Origin: JACXTP01 sp963789555
GTDB taxonomy: Archaea > Thermoplasmatota > Thermoplasmata > Methanomassiliicoccales > UBA472
DNA length: 64,000 bases
Assembly (NCBI GenBank): GCA_963789555.1
Contig: CAWBKY010000007.1
Span: 200,278 to 264,277, forward strand
Direction of reading: 5' to 3'
The translations under genes were made by a program, and so were the position numbers. Each line of letters opens with the position of its first letter. The first letter of the stretch is position 1. The notes beneath the pieces are model-generated. The model was given only the letters and a program-made list of their open reading frames with translations, was not told the DNA's origin and did not search any database. This document shows, one piece after another, positions 19,247-28,857 of this stretch.

Positions 19247-20921
19247 ATGAAAACGAACATCGAGATCGCACAAGAGGCGCAGGGCAGCCGAATCGGCGAT
19301 ATCGCCGCCAAGGTCGGGATCGAAGAGGCGGACCTGGTGCCATTCGGTCGCTACGCGGCCAAGGTGCCTCTGTCCGTCCTCCGCCGCTACGACGGCCGCA
19401 GCAATGGCAAGCTGGTGCTCGTGACCGCCATAACCCCCACCCAGGCCGGGGAGGGAAAGACCGTCACCACCATCGGGCTGGTGCAGGCACTGGGCAAGCT
19501 GGACAAGAAGGTCATGGGGGCTTTGCGCCAACCCTCGCTCGGGCCCATCTTCGGCATAAAGGGGGGCGCCACCGGCGGCGGCTATTCCCAGGTCTATCCC
19601 ATGTGGGACATCGACCTTCATTTCACCGGCGACCTGCATGCGGTCGCCTCCGCCCATAACCTCCTCTCCGCGGTACTGGAGAACCACCTGAACCGGGAGA
19701 ACGAGCTCAACATCGATCCCACCCGGATCATGCTCAAGAAGGCCATCGACATGAACTGCCGCGAGCTGCGCAGCATCGTGGTCGGTCTGGGCGGCCGCGG
19801 CGACGGCGGCACCCCACACGAGAGCGGCTTCATGATCACCGCCGCCTCGGAGATCAGCGCCGTGTTGGCGCTGGCCACCTCCATGGAGGACCTGAAGCGG
19901 CGGTTGGGCAGGATAATCGTCGCCTACACCTACGACCACAAGCCGGTGAGCGCCGCCCAGCTGGACTGCGTGGGCGCCATGGCGGTGCTGCTGAAGAACG
20001 CCATCCACCCCAACCTGGTGCAGACCCTGGAGGGCGAGCCGGTGTTCATCCACGGTTTCCCGTTCGCCAACATCGCCCATGGGAACAACTCCATCATCGC
20101 CACCAAGTACGCCCTCAAGTTGGCGGACATCGTGGTCACGGAATCCGGTTTCGGCGCGGACCTGGGCGCGGAGAAGTTCTTCGACATCGTTTGCCGCAGC
20201 AACGGCTTCCGGCCCGACTGCGCGGTCATCGTCGTCTCCATCCGGGCCCTGAAGATGCATGGAGGGGCGAAGCTGGCCGAGATCGACCAATCGCGACCCT
20301 ATCGCCCTGCGCAAGGGATTCTCCAACCTGGACAAGCATATAGAGAACATTCGGAAGTTCGGTCTGCCCGTGGTCGTCTCCATCAACCACTTCGATTCCG
20401 ACCGCGACGAGGACATCGCCATGGTCCGCACCCACTGCAAGGAGCTGGGGGTGCGCTGCGCCCTCTCCTACGTGTTCTCGCAAGGCGGTCCAGGCGGAAG
20501 GGAGCTGGCCGAGGCGGTATTGGACGTCCTGGAGAACGAAGAACCTCAGTTCCGCTTCCTCTATGACACCGACCGCCCCATGAAGGAGAAGATCAAGACC
20601 ATCGCCACCGAGATCTATGGCGCCTCGGAGGTGGTGTTCGAGGGCGAGGCGGAGCGCAACATCAAGCTCATCGAGTCCTCGGGCTTCGGCAACCTGCCCA
20701 TATGCATGGCCAAGACCCAGCTCTCCATCACGGACAACCCCAAGCTCAAGGGCGCCCCCCAGGGCTGGGTGCTCAAGGTGCGAGAGGTGTTCGTGTCCGC
20801 CGGAGCGGGCTTCATCGTGCCGGTCTGCGGCCAGATCATGCTCATCCCCGGTCTGCCGGCCGAGCCTGCGTCCATCAAGATGGACATTGACGACAATGGC
20901 AGGATAACCGGTCTCAACTGA
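19247..20921 (+). CDS. fhs: Formate-tetrahydrofolate ligase (frameshifted)
   Basis: Activates formate as 10-formyl-THF with ATP, the entry of the folate-linked methyl branch. The P-loop TPTQAGEGKTVTTIGL is at about residues 64-79. Family signatures LRQPSLGPIFGIKGGATGGGYSQV split across 108-131, HFTGDLHAVASAHNLL and VTESGFGADLGAEKF follow. The frame shifts at about 20,280-20,290, after KLAEI, and resumes DPIALRKGFSNLDKHIENI. The C-terminus GFIVPVCGQIMLIPGLP is intact. About 556 residues, the normal size. Fhs is mainly bacterial and rare in archaea; base composition here matches the archaeal neighbours. Confidence 0.93.
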
Positions 20922-21540
20922 GGTTGGACGCCCTTTTCAGCGCCGCCAAAGCGACCGCCCCGACCTCGGCGAAATCCTCGGTCGGCAACAGGCGGGAGGC
21001 GGAGGTCGGGAACAGCATGGTGGCGTTCCCTGGCACCTCGTCATCGCCCTGCCAGACGGTAACCCGGACTGGGAGGTTGGGCAGGAAGCCCAAGACCACG
21101 GTGGCGCTGCCAAACCCTTCGACCCGTCCACCTAATCTCTGACCGGCCCGGTTCAGCGACCCAGGGTCTTCCGAGAACGAACGGGCCAGCTCGTCCACCA
21201 CCCGTTTCTGGAAGGCGCCATGGAAGGTCTCCCCCCCGGGAAGTTGGCGGAACAGGGCCCATTCCTCCGAGGGCTTGACCCGGTGGTCGCCGGCCAGGTA
21301 GTGCAATATCACTATGCTGAGGAAGCGGTCATGTTCGGGCAGGTCGCAGTGGACCTCCTGCGCCTCGATGTCCACCGAGGCGGAGCGGTCGAGCAATCTG
21401 ACACAGAACGTCCTACCATCGAACTCCGACCTGGTCGCCTTGGCCACCTCAGGCAGGGCACTCACAGGCAACCTCTCCCAGGCCAGCTCCCAGGCGGCCC
21501 GATAGGATTCGTTGCGTCGCCCCTCGTACCCCGAGCTCAT
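20914..21540 (-). CDS. DUF3786 domain protein
   Basis: A 208-residue protein with the DUF3786 pattern. A C-terminal region reads VRVTVWQGDDEVPGNATMLF followed by SASRLLPTEDFAEVG, and the middle has a short AGDHRVKPSEEWALFRQLPGG segment. The family is of unknown function and in anaerobes is often found with corrinoid or Wood-Ljungdahl genes. Here it ends tail to tail with fhs and overlaps the start side of the deacetylase gene. A role in folate or corrinoid metabolism is only inferred from location. Confidence 0.7.
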   Translation of the reverse strand: MSSGYEGRRNESYRAAWELAWERLPVSALPEVAKATRSEFDGRTFCVRLLDRSASVDIEAQEVHCDLPEHDRFLSIVILHYLAGDHRVKPSEEWALFRQLPGGETFHGAFQKRVVDELARSFSEDPGSLNRAGQRLGGRVEGFGSATVVLGFLPNLPVRVTVWQGDDEVPGNATMLFPTSASRLLPTEDFAEVGAVALAALKRASNLS

Positions 21541-22376
21541 CGCCCCTCGCCAAAGTGCTCCAGGATATGGTCGTCTATGCGGGTGAACTCCACCCCGCTG
21601 TCCAAAGCGCCCTCCAAGACCTTCCTCAACTTGGTCAGCTCCAGCTCGGCGTCGGGACCGGAAAGCATGCCCCGGGAGTAGCTCTCCTGCACATGCCAGG
21701 AATGGTCCGCCAGGACGAACAGACCTTCTCGGAACTGTTCGAACATGTCCACGTAATGCTCGGGTGGTCGGGCGTTCTCATGCATGGGCCAAAGGTAGCC
21801 CACGATCTTCTTGCCCTCCGCGTCGTTGGCGCATGCCACCGGCACCTCCCACAGCCCGTTGGAGAGCTGGAACGGCCTGATGGCGCCTTCCTTCAGCATC
21901 AGGATGACCGAGGAATCGTACTTGAAGCCCTTTTCCTGCAACAGACCGGCCAGATCGTCCCGGACGCCAAGGTAGGGGGCGCGGAACCCCATCCTCCCTG
22001 TGCCAAAGATCTCGTGCAACGCGGAGACGCTCCTCTCCAGGATGTCGTCCATGTCCGACCGGGTCAGCTTCACCCCGGTCTCCTTGCCGGTAAGGTCCTC
22101 ATGGTCATAGGCATGGCTTGCGACCTCGTGCCCCTTCATTAGGTCCACGATGTCGATCTCGCGTGATAGCTCCAAGGCGGTGCGCGCCTCGAAGAAGAAC
22201 GTGCCCTGGATGTCCAGATGGTCGAGCAGGTCTACCATGCGCTCCAACCCTTTGGCCGAGGAGCGGAAGCGCGGCCCCTGGTCGCCATCGACGGCGTTCG
22301 ACACCGCGCAGGCCTGACCGGTGCACGGTTTGTTCACGTCCCGGTCCACGTCCACGGTGAATGCGCATTGTCGCAT
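21537..22376 (-). CDS. Polysaccharide deacetylase family protein
   Basis: A 279-residue protein of the NodB-homology carbohydrate esterase fold. Motifs in order are AFTVDVDRD (catalytic and metal-binding aspartates), HEVASHAYDHED (HxxxxH metal ligands), GFRAPYLGV (catalytic arginine and proline) and VLADHSWHVQ with the late histidine. No signal peptide is visible, so it acts inside the cell or on a lipid-linked glycan. Its ATG lies about 65 bases from the TATA box of the divergent hdrA operon. Its stop overlaps the DUF3786 start by four bases, so the two are co-transcribed. Confidence 0.82.
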   Translation of the reverse strand: MRQCAFTVDVDRDVNKPCTGQACAVSNAVDGDQGPRFRSSAKGLERMVDLLDHLDIQGTFFFEARTALELSREIDIVDLMKGHEVASHAYDHEDLTGKETGVKLTRSDMDDILERSVSALHEIFGTGRMGFRAPYLGVRDDLAGLLQEKGFKYDSSVILMLKEGAIRPFQLSNGLWEVPVACANDAEGKKIVGYLWPMHENARPPEHYVDMFEQFREGLFVLADHSWHVQESYSRGMLSGPDAELELTKLRKVLEGALDSGVEFTRIDDHILEHFGEGR

Positions 22377-22442
22377 GATGATGCAAATCCAGCCGGTTCT
22401 AGATAATCGTTCTGGAGCGCGTTTGAAGGCTTCCGCACAACC

Positions 22443-22450
22443 TATTTATA
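22443..22450 (+). promoter_or_regulatory. TATA box of the hdrA-metF operon
   Basis: TATTTATA lies about 80 bases before the hdrA GTG, in an otherwise GC-rich gap between divergent genes. A transcript starting about 25 bases downstream would have a leader of roughly 55 bases. Confidence 0.45.
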
Positions 22451-22527
22451 CGCGCGCTCAGGTCAGAAGGGTCGGTGCCATTCACAACCGATAACATCGA
22501 CCGCCCGTTGCTGGCACACCCTGCGGG

Positions 22528-23770
22528 GTGCCCATCCTGAGGAACGTCCTGGTCCTTGGCGGCGGACCGGCGGGGATGAGCGCAGCGCAGACCCTGGCCC
22601 AACGCGGTGTGCATTGCACTTTGGTCGAGAAGGGGCCCTGCGTCGGGGGGAGGCCTCTCGACCTCGCATGCAAAGGGAAGGTCCAGTGCGTGAAATGCGA
22701 CGTCTGCCTTTCCATGGACAAGGTCGCTCCGTTGTCGCAGGACCCTCTGATCTCCGTGATAAACGAGGCCAGATTGGACATGCTGGAGCGGGACCACGGC
22801 ATCTACAAGGCGACCATCGCCATCGGTCCTCGCAGCATCGACGACTCCAAATGCGACCGATGTGGCAAATGCGCGACGGTCTGCCCTTCCAAAGCGGTCT
22901 TACGTCAGGCCACAGTACAAGGTTTCGTCTACCGCATCGACCAGGACGTCTGCCATGACCGAGAGCAAGGTTGCTCGATCTGCTCAGCGGCCTGTCCCTC
23001 AGGGGCCATCGACCTGGACCGCGAGGAGGAGCAATGGGCGGTGGAGGCGGACGCCATCGTGGTGGCGGTGGGGGCCCAACCCTACGATCCGACCCCAGAG
23101 GCCCGACTGGGATTGGGAACGGTCCCTGGGGTCATAACATCAGGTTCCTTGGAGAGCATGCTCAATTCCGAGGGCAAGGTCAACGTCCCTGGGGTCAAGG
23201 CCATAGGGAAGGTGGCGTTCATTCAATGCGTCGGCTCCCGCGACCCGCATCGCGGCATGCCGCTCTGCTCCAAGGTATGTTGCAAGTACGCCCTAAAACT
23301 GGGGCGCTATCTGGTGGCCCAAGACCCCCGGGTCGAGCTGGCATTTTTCTTCATGGACTGGCGGCCCTACGACCGACAGGACGACCTATTGGCCTGGGCA
23401 TCGCAGGACCATAGGGTACGGGCGATCCGTTCCCGCCCGGCGGAGATCGGCGTCTCCATTGGCGGCAAGCCCGAGGTCCGTTACGCCTCCCCTGACGAAT
23501 GGCAACGTCATGACGGAGGAGTTCGACCTGGTGGTGCTGTCGGTGGGCATGGGACCTTCCCCATCCAACCATTTCTTGGCCGAGGCCATGGGCATCAAGC
23601 TCAACCCGCACGGCCACTTCTTCAGCGAGGGCAAGCAGGCGAGGGCGCTCGAGGCGAAAGGCCTGGTGTTCGCTGGGGCATGCACCGGCCCCAAGGACAT
23701 CGAGGAGAGCACCATGGAGGGCGTGGTGGCCGCCGCCAAGGTCGCTCGCTACCTGGAGGGGTCGGAATGA
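22528..23770 (+). CDS. hdrA: HdrA-like FAD/4Fe-4S electron-transfer protein (frameshifted)
   Basis: First gene of a six-gene operon. The N-terminal FAD motif LVLGGGPAGMSAAQTLAQRG is followed by a cysteine group VGGRPLDLACKGK...CVKCDVC, then two 4Fe-4S motifs, CDRCGKCATVCPSKAV and CSICSAACPSGAI. FIQCVGSRDPHRGMPLCSKVCCKYALK matches the HdrA signature region. The frame shifts near 23,500-23,510 and the end VFAGACTGPKDIEESTMEG is HdrA-like. About 414 residues, shorter than methanogen HdrA (about 650). The start is a GTG at 22528, with no clear upstream alternative. It likely accepts or bifurcates electrons for MetF. Confidence 0.82.
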
Positions 23771-25422
23771 ACGACCCGCCTCCGGCCCATGCGCCCATCC
23801 CCGGACCGAAGGGGGTGGCCGTGTTCCTGTGCCGTTGCCAGGGAACGGTATCCGAGAAGGTGGACCTGGATGCGTTGATGGAACGGCTACCTGTCACACC
23901 CCAGCGTGCGCAGCGTGGATGTGATGGACGGATGCTGCCGCGATGAGGACACGGACCGGATGGTGCTAGCGTTGCGCTCGGGCGAGGTCGACCGTGCGCT
24001 GATCGCCGGTTGCTCCTACAAGTTGCTGAGCGAGAGGATGTTCCAAGTGGCCAGAGGGGGCGGTATCGATCCTTATATGGTGGAGATCTGCAACCTCAAG
24101 GAGCAGTGCGCCCTGGTGCACGGGGAGGGATCGACCCAGGGCAAGGCGGAGCGATTGCTGGACCTATCGATTCAGAGATGCCTCTCCCTGCAGGTCCCGC
24201 CGCACAGTGAGGGAGGTCCGGTCTCCAGGACGATCATGGTCCTGGGGGGAGGGCATAGCGCCTGCGTCGCCGCGAAAGAGGCCTACCTGCTCAGGCACGA
24301 GGTAATCATGGTGAACGCCTCCGACCATATCGTTGACGAGGCCCATGGCGAGGAGATGATCAGCCTGGAGGAGGGCAGCTTCGAGCAGTTCCTCGGCCAG
24401 GCCGGGGACGCGGTGACGGTTCTCAACGACACCCGCCTCATCGGCCTGAGGGGACATCCCGGTCGATTCCAAGCGGTCCTGGACACCCCTCTGGGGGAGA
24501 CGGAGCTGTCGATCGGCGCGGTGGTGGTGGCGTTGGACCTGCAGGACGCCCTGAATCCCTTAGCGGAATGGTACCATGGCGAGATCCTGACCCAGCATGA
24601 ACTGGAGGAGCGTTGCGCGAGGGGAGGGCGATCCCCCGGCACGTGGTCATGCTGGCCATGGACGAAGCGGGCGAGAGCGCCTTCGATCCCCTTTCCACCC
24701 ATGAGGCGGTGCACAACGCCTTGTTCCTGAGGTCCACCAGGCCCAAATGCTCGGTGACCATCATCACCAGGGAGGTCTTCGCCTTCGGCCAGTGCGAGGC
24801 TGGATATAGCAAGGCCATGGAGAACGGGGTCAGGGTGTTGCGCAGCGACAGGCTCCCTAAGCAAGAGGGGAAGGAACTGGTCGTCAGCGACATCCACCTG
24901 GGGGAGCGAGGTCACCATACCTTTCGACCTGCTCGTGCTCGACGATGCCACCGCGATTCCAGATACCTCCGCGTCTGGCACGGGCCATCGGCATCCCCAT
25001 CGATGCCCAGGGCCGTTTCCTCCGTCCCAATGCCAAGCTCAAACCGAGCTCCACCCTGCGAGAGGGAGTGTTCCTGTGCGGCGGGGCGGCGGAGCGCAGC
25101 CTCGGGCACCGGGCCGTCCCTGGAGGCAAGGTCGGCGACGATGATGGCCTCCGACCTGCTCGGGAGGGAATGGCGCAACGGTGGGGAGGTCGCCGAGGTG
25201 TGGCCCGACAAATGTTCCGCCTGCCTCACCTGCGTGCGCATCTGCCCCTACCAGGCCCCAAGCATCGGCAAGGAGGGCAAGGCGACCATCGACATCTCTT
25301 CGTGCCAGGGTTGCGGCATCTGCGTCGGGATGTGCCCATCCAAGGCCATCCAGCAATACTCGTTCCGGGACGACCAGATCGAGATCGCCTTGCATGCGGC
25401 GTTGAGGGGGGATAGGGGATGA
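23767..25422 (+). CDS. HdrA2-like FAD/4Fe-4S protein (several frameshifts)
   Basis: Second HdrA-type protein. The N-terminus VAVFLCRCQGTVSEKVDLDA and the GCCRDEDTDRMVLALR...CSYKLLSERMF region match the N-terminal domain of HdrA. A second dinucleotide motif VLGGGHSACVAAKEAYLL follows. The C-terminus has two ferredoxin motifs, CSACLTCVRICPYQAP and CQGCGICVGMCPSKAI. Frame changes occur near 23,900, 24,620, 24,910 and 24,950-25,130. The ATG overlaps the previous stop (ATGA), and the stop overlaps mvhD in the same way. With HdrA it could form a split or duplicated flavin-based bifurcation module. Confidence 0.78.
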
Positions 25423-25823
25423 AGTTGATCGCCATGACCTGCTCCTACTGCGGGTACTCGGCCGCGGACCTGGCCGGGGTCCAGGGCAAGCGATACGATC
25501 CCGATGTCACCATCATCCGCCTGCCCTGCACCGGAAGGCTGGACACAAAGCACGTCCTGAGGGCGTTCCGGGAAGGGGCGGACGCCGTGCTGGTGGTTGG
25601 CTGCCTGGAGGGCAACTGCAACTTCCAGTACGGCAACGTGGAGGCGAGGAAGCGGGTGCTACAGGCGAGAGAGCTGCTCGGCCAGCTGGGCATCGAACCG
25701 GAGCGCCTGGAAATGGTCAACCTCTCGTCCAACCAGGCCTGGCGTTTCGTCGAGGCGGTGGAAGGGATGATGAAGCGTCTTGAGGTCATCGGGGAGAGCC
25801 CCATCAACAAGGTGAGGAAATGA
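25419..25823 (+). CDS. mvhD: MvhD/hydrogenase iron-sulfur subunit-like protein
   Basis: A 134-residue protein of the MvhD/FlpD family that links an electron donor to HdrA through a 2Fe-2S cluster. Cysteines are at CSYCGYSAAD near the start, PCTGRLD in the middle and VVGCLEGNCNFQYGN, the family signature. Genes overlap by four bases on both sides. No hydrogenase or formate dehydrogenase subunit lies beside it, so the partner that donates electrons is unknown. Confidence 0.88.
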   Translation: MKLIAMTCSYCGYSAADLAGVQGKRYDPDVTIIRLPCTGRLDTKHVLRAFREGADAVLVVGCLEGNCNFQYGNVEARKRVLQARELLGQLGIEPERLEMVNLSSNQAWRFVEAVEGMMKRLEVIGESPINKVRK

Positions 25824-26527
25824 TCATCGCACAGCAGAGGCCGTTGCCCGTGGTGGCGAACGCATTGGAGGGCCACAAGGACATATTGCTCGTGGGCTGC
25901 CGCTCCTGCGTCGCCATCTGCCTGGCCGGCGGGGAGAAGGAGGTCGGCGTCCTGGCCGAGGCCCTGAGGATACACTCGGAACTGAAGGGCAAGGGCTGGG
26001 ACATCGCCGAGGTCACGCTGGAGAGGGCACTGCGAGAGGGAATGGGTGGACAGCTCGCCCATTCGGTCCAGGACCGCGATTGCATCGTATCGTTGGCCTG
26101 CGGCGTGGGCGCCCAGGTCATCCAGGCCATGTATCCCCGAGGTCAGGGTCATACCCGGACTGGACACATCCAACATGGGCGCCCCGGAGGAGATGGGCGT
26201 GTTCATGGAGAAGTGCGGCGGATGCGGGGACTGCGTGCTGCACCTCACCGGGGGGATATGCCCGATGGCCCGGTGCGCCAAATCGCTGATGAACGGGCCC
26301 TGCGGAGGCTCGCAGAACGGGAAGTGCGAGATATCCGCCGAGACGCCCTGCGCCTGGGACCAGATCTACCACAGCCTGGAGCGCCTGGGCCGACTGGACC
26401 TGATGGAGACGCCGTTGCCGCCCAAGGACTGGAGGCCGAGCCGCAGCGGCGGGCCTCGCAAGATCGTTCGCAAGGAATACGGTCATGGACGCGAGGAACG
26501 CAGGCAGCTGGAGGGGACAGAGCATGA
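25820..26527 (+). CDS. metV: MetV, zinc/iron-sulfur partner of methylene-THF reductase (frameshifted)
   Basis: Matches MetV, the small partner of MetF in acetogens. The first half has DILLVGCRSCVAICLAGGEKEV and a second site VSLACGVGAQ. After a frameshift near 26,130 it continues VIPGLDTSNMGAPEEMGVF, then the cysteine-rich core CGGCGDCVLHLTGGICPMARC and MNGPCGGSQNGKCEI. About 220 residues. The exact C-terminus is uncertain because the frame near 26,480 is doubtful. It overlaps mvhD (ATGA) and metF. MetV is thought to pass electrons from Hdr/MvhD-type proteins to MetF. Confidence 0.82.
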   Translation: MIIAQQRPLPVVANALEGHKDILLVGCRSCVAICLAGGEKEVGVLAEALRIHSELKGKGWDIAEVTLERALREGMGGQLAHSVQDRDCIVSLACGVGAQVIQAMYPRGQGHTRTGHIQHGRPGGDGRVHGEVRRMRGLRAAPHRGDMPDGPVRQIADERALRRLAEREVRDIRRDALRLGPDLPQPGAPGPTGPDGDAVAAQGLEAEPQRRASQDRSQGIRSWTRGTQAAGGDRA

Positions 26528-27459
26528 AGTCGGGCAGCGAGCTGGAGCGCGTCCTCGCGCCGGACGCTTCGCCGTCACGGCGGAGATCGGACCTCCCAAA
26601 TCGTCCAGTCCGGAGACCATTCATCAAGCACGCCCGGGACCATGCGAGGGCACGCCGATGCCTTCAACCTGACCGACAACCAGACGGCCATGGTCCGAGC
26701 TCTCCAGCATAGCGTCGGGAGTGATATGCCTGCAAGAGGGGCTGGAGCCGGTCATCCAGATGACCTGTCGGGACCGGAACCGCCTGGCCATGCAGTCGGA
26801 CATACTGGGCGCATCAGCGCTCTGGGCATCCGCAACGTGCTCTGCATCAGCGGCGACCACCAATGCTTCGGCAACCAGAAGCGAGGCCAAGAACGTCTAC
26901 GACCTGGACTCGATACAGCAGTTGATGGTGTTCAAGCAAGATGCGGGACGAGGGCAGGCTGTGGGGCGGGGACAAGCTGGAGGTCCCCCCGAAGCTGTTC
27001 CTCGGGGCGGCGGCGAACCCCTTCGCGGACCCGTTCGAGTTCCGGGTGCACCGCCTGGCCAAGAAGGTCAACGCCGGAGCGGACTTCATCCAGACCCAGT
27101 CCATCTATGACATGGGCCGGTTCGAGCGTTGGATGGAGCAGGTGCGCGAGCGAACGGGCTGCACGAAACGGACGCACATCATTCGCCGGCGTGATGCCGC
27201 TCAAGTCGCCACAAGGTCGCGCTGTACATGAAGAACAAGGTCGTCCGGGATGATCGTCCCGGACGAGGTCGTGGACAGCATGACGCTCCGCCAGCGACCC
27301 CAAGGCGGAAGGCCTCCGCTATGCATGGAGCAGATCGAGCATCTCAAGAGCATCGAGGGCGTCCATGGAGTGCACATCATGGCCGTGGCCTGGGAGGAGG
27401 AGGTGCCGCAGATCGTGCGGGATGCCGGGCTCCTGCCCCGACCAGGAGCGGACCTGTGA
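26524..27459 (+). CDS. metF: Methylenetetrahydrofolate reductase MetF (several frameshifts)
   Basis: Reduces 5,10-methylene-THF to 5-methyl-THF. Recognisable pieces in order are GRFAVTAEIGPPKSSSPETI, ADAFNLTDNQTAMVR, PVIQMTCRDRNRLAMQSD, NVLCISGDHQ (the FAD-binding region), VPPKLFLGAAANPFADPFEF, KVNAGADFIQTQSIYD and VHGVHIMAVAWEEEVPQIV. At least five frame changes (about 26,560, 26,640, 26,700, 26,830-26,880 and 27,170-27,290) break the 311-residue chain. The full set of conserved blocks argues for sequencing errors, not decay. The ATG at 26524 overlaps the metV end, and the stop overlaps the GTG of the next gene. Confidence 0.88.
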
Positions 27460-28481
27460 GAAGGACGGGGCTGGTCGGCATGGCCATCATCATCTTGGTG
27501 TCCATGCTCGTCGCGGCCTCGTTCTACGGCATCACGGCGAGGGAGGGGAACATCACCTCCAACGACGATTTCTTCACGACCTCCATCAACGGGGAGCCGA
27601 TCATAGATGTGGAGAATTGGACCCTGACCGTGAACGGAACGGTAGGGGACGAACTGGTCCTCGACTATCAGGACGTTCTCGACCTGGAAAAGGTCACGGC
27701 GCTGGCCACCCAGAGGTGTGTGACCGGGCCCTCCGACACCGCCTCGTGGACCGGGGTCAAGGTCTCCGAGCTGTTGCAGATGGCGGGACCGGACCCGGAG
27801 GCAAGGGAGGTGGTGTTCGTCTGCGCGGACGGCTATACCACCAGCCTCACCTTGGACGAGATAGAGGAGTCCGGGGCCTGGCTGGCCTATGAGATGAACG
27901 GAGAGGTCCTGCCGGTCCAGCACGGGTTCCCCCTCCGGCTCGTCGTCCCTGACTTCTGGGGCTACAAGTGGGCAAAATGGGTGGTGGCCATGGTGGTCAT
28001 CGATTACGATTACCAAGGATATTGGGAGGAGAGGGGATGGTCGGATGATGCCAGCATCAACACCTACTCCGACTGGACCGTGCACGCGGCGTTACTGACA
28101 TCGGCAGCGATCATCGGCGGGTACGTGGCCATCGGAGGGCTGGGGGCCTCCCGCACCAGTCGGTGGGCCGAAAAGGTGCCCAGGTTCTTCCGGGGACCAT
28201 ACCACGCACCCCTGGGCATGCTCTACTACCTCCTGGTCCTCATCGTGTTCGCCTGGTGGGCTTTCCAGACCTATGACCTGCGTGGGGCGGTGCTCTATTC
28301 GTTCCATGGTCGCATGGCCGCCCTTACCATCATAGTGGCCACCGCCGGCGCCGTTTCCGGCCTGTACCTACGAAAATGGCCGGACCGCCGTCGATGGTGG
28401 CACTCCATGCTCAACAACGCCGGCTACCTGATGATACTGATCACCATCGTCTTGGGATTGCAATTGGCGTTCCTGCAATGA
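27456..28481 (+). CDS. Membrane molybdopterin oxidoreductase (sulfite-oxidase fold) fused to cytochrome b561-like domain
   Basis: A 341-residue protein. An N-terminal hydrophobic helix (about 6-25) anchors it. A sulfite-oxidase/YedY-type molybdopterin domain follows (about 40-190) with Cys88 in ATQRCVTG as the likely Mo ligand. The C-terminal third has four helices with histidines at HAALLTS, GPYHAPLGM, FHGRMAALT and WWHSMLNNAGY, spaced as in b-type cytochromes of the b561 or ferric-reductase kind. The GTG overlaps the metF stop (GTGA), so it is the sixth gene of the operon. A link between quinone or external electrons and MetF is inference. Confidence 0.75.
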   Translation: MRRTGLVGMAIIILVSMLVAASFYGITAREGNITSNDDFFTTSINGEPIIDVENWTLTVNGTVGDELVLDYQDVLDLEKVTALATQRCVTGPSDTASWTGVKVSELLQMAGPDPEAREVVFVCADGYTTSLTLDEIEESGAWLAYEMNGEVLPVQHGFPLRLVVPDFWGYKWAKWVVAMVVIDYDYQGYWEERGWSDDASINTYSDWTVHAALLTSAAIIGGYVAIGGLGASRTSRWAEKVPRFFRGPYHAPLGMLYYLLVLIVFAWWAFQTYDLRGAVLYSFHGRMAALTIIVATAGAVSGLYLRKWPDRRRWWHSMLNNAGYLMILITIVLGLQLAFLQ

Positions 28482-28605
28482 CCTCCATACGAATGTCAAC
28501 CATGGCCTATCTTCCAGATTGAATTAAATATTGGAAGTAACATTGAAACCACATCCCGCGGCTTCGAAAGGGCCAGGGAAATAAGCAAACGTAGGTAGTT
28601 TAGTA

Positions 28606-28791
28606 ATGTACGGAAACAACAGTGGGGGCAGCTACGGGCGCCCCAGGAACGACGGGCCAAAAGAGATGCATGACACCACCTGTTCTGACTGCGGATGTCA
28701 GACCCAGGTTCCCTTCAAACCGACTGAGGGAAGGCCGGTCTACTGCAGGGATTGCTACGCGAAGCACAAGCCGAAGCGCGACAGATACTGA
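28606..28791 (+). CDS. Small CxxC zinc-ribbon protein
   Basis: A 61-residue protein with CSDCG (residues 26-30) and CRDC (47-50), the two CxxC pairs of a zinc ribbon. It carries the family segment VPFKPTEGRPVYCRDCY seen in widespread small CxxC-ribbon proteins, and a Gly/Asn-rich start. Probably nucleic-acid or protein binding; exact function unknown. It follows an AT-rich promoter gap and ends before a hairpin terminator. Confidence 0.8.
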   Translation: MYGNNSGGSYGRPRNDGPKEMHDTTCSDCGCQTQVPFKPTEGRPVYCRDCYAKHKPKRDRY

Positions 28792-28814
28792 TCCTGCAAG
28801 GACGCGCAACGCAT

Positions 28815-28842
28815 CGGGCCCAACGGCCCGTTTCAATTTTTT
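28815..28842 (+). terminator. Hairpin and T-rich terminator after the zinc-ribbon gene
   Basis: CGGGCC (28815-28820) and CGGCCCG (28824-28830) form a six-base stem with a CAA-type loop, followed by TTTCAATTTTTT. Confidence 0.55.
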
Positions 28843-28857
28843 ACACTCATTCTGAGA

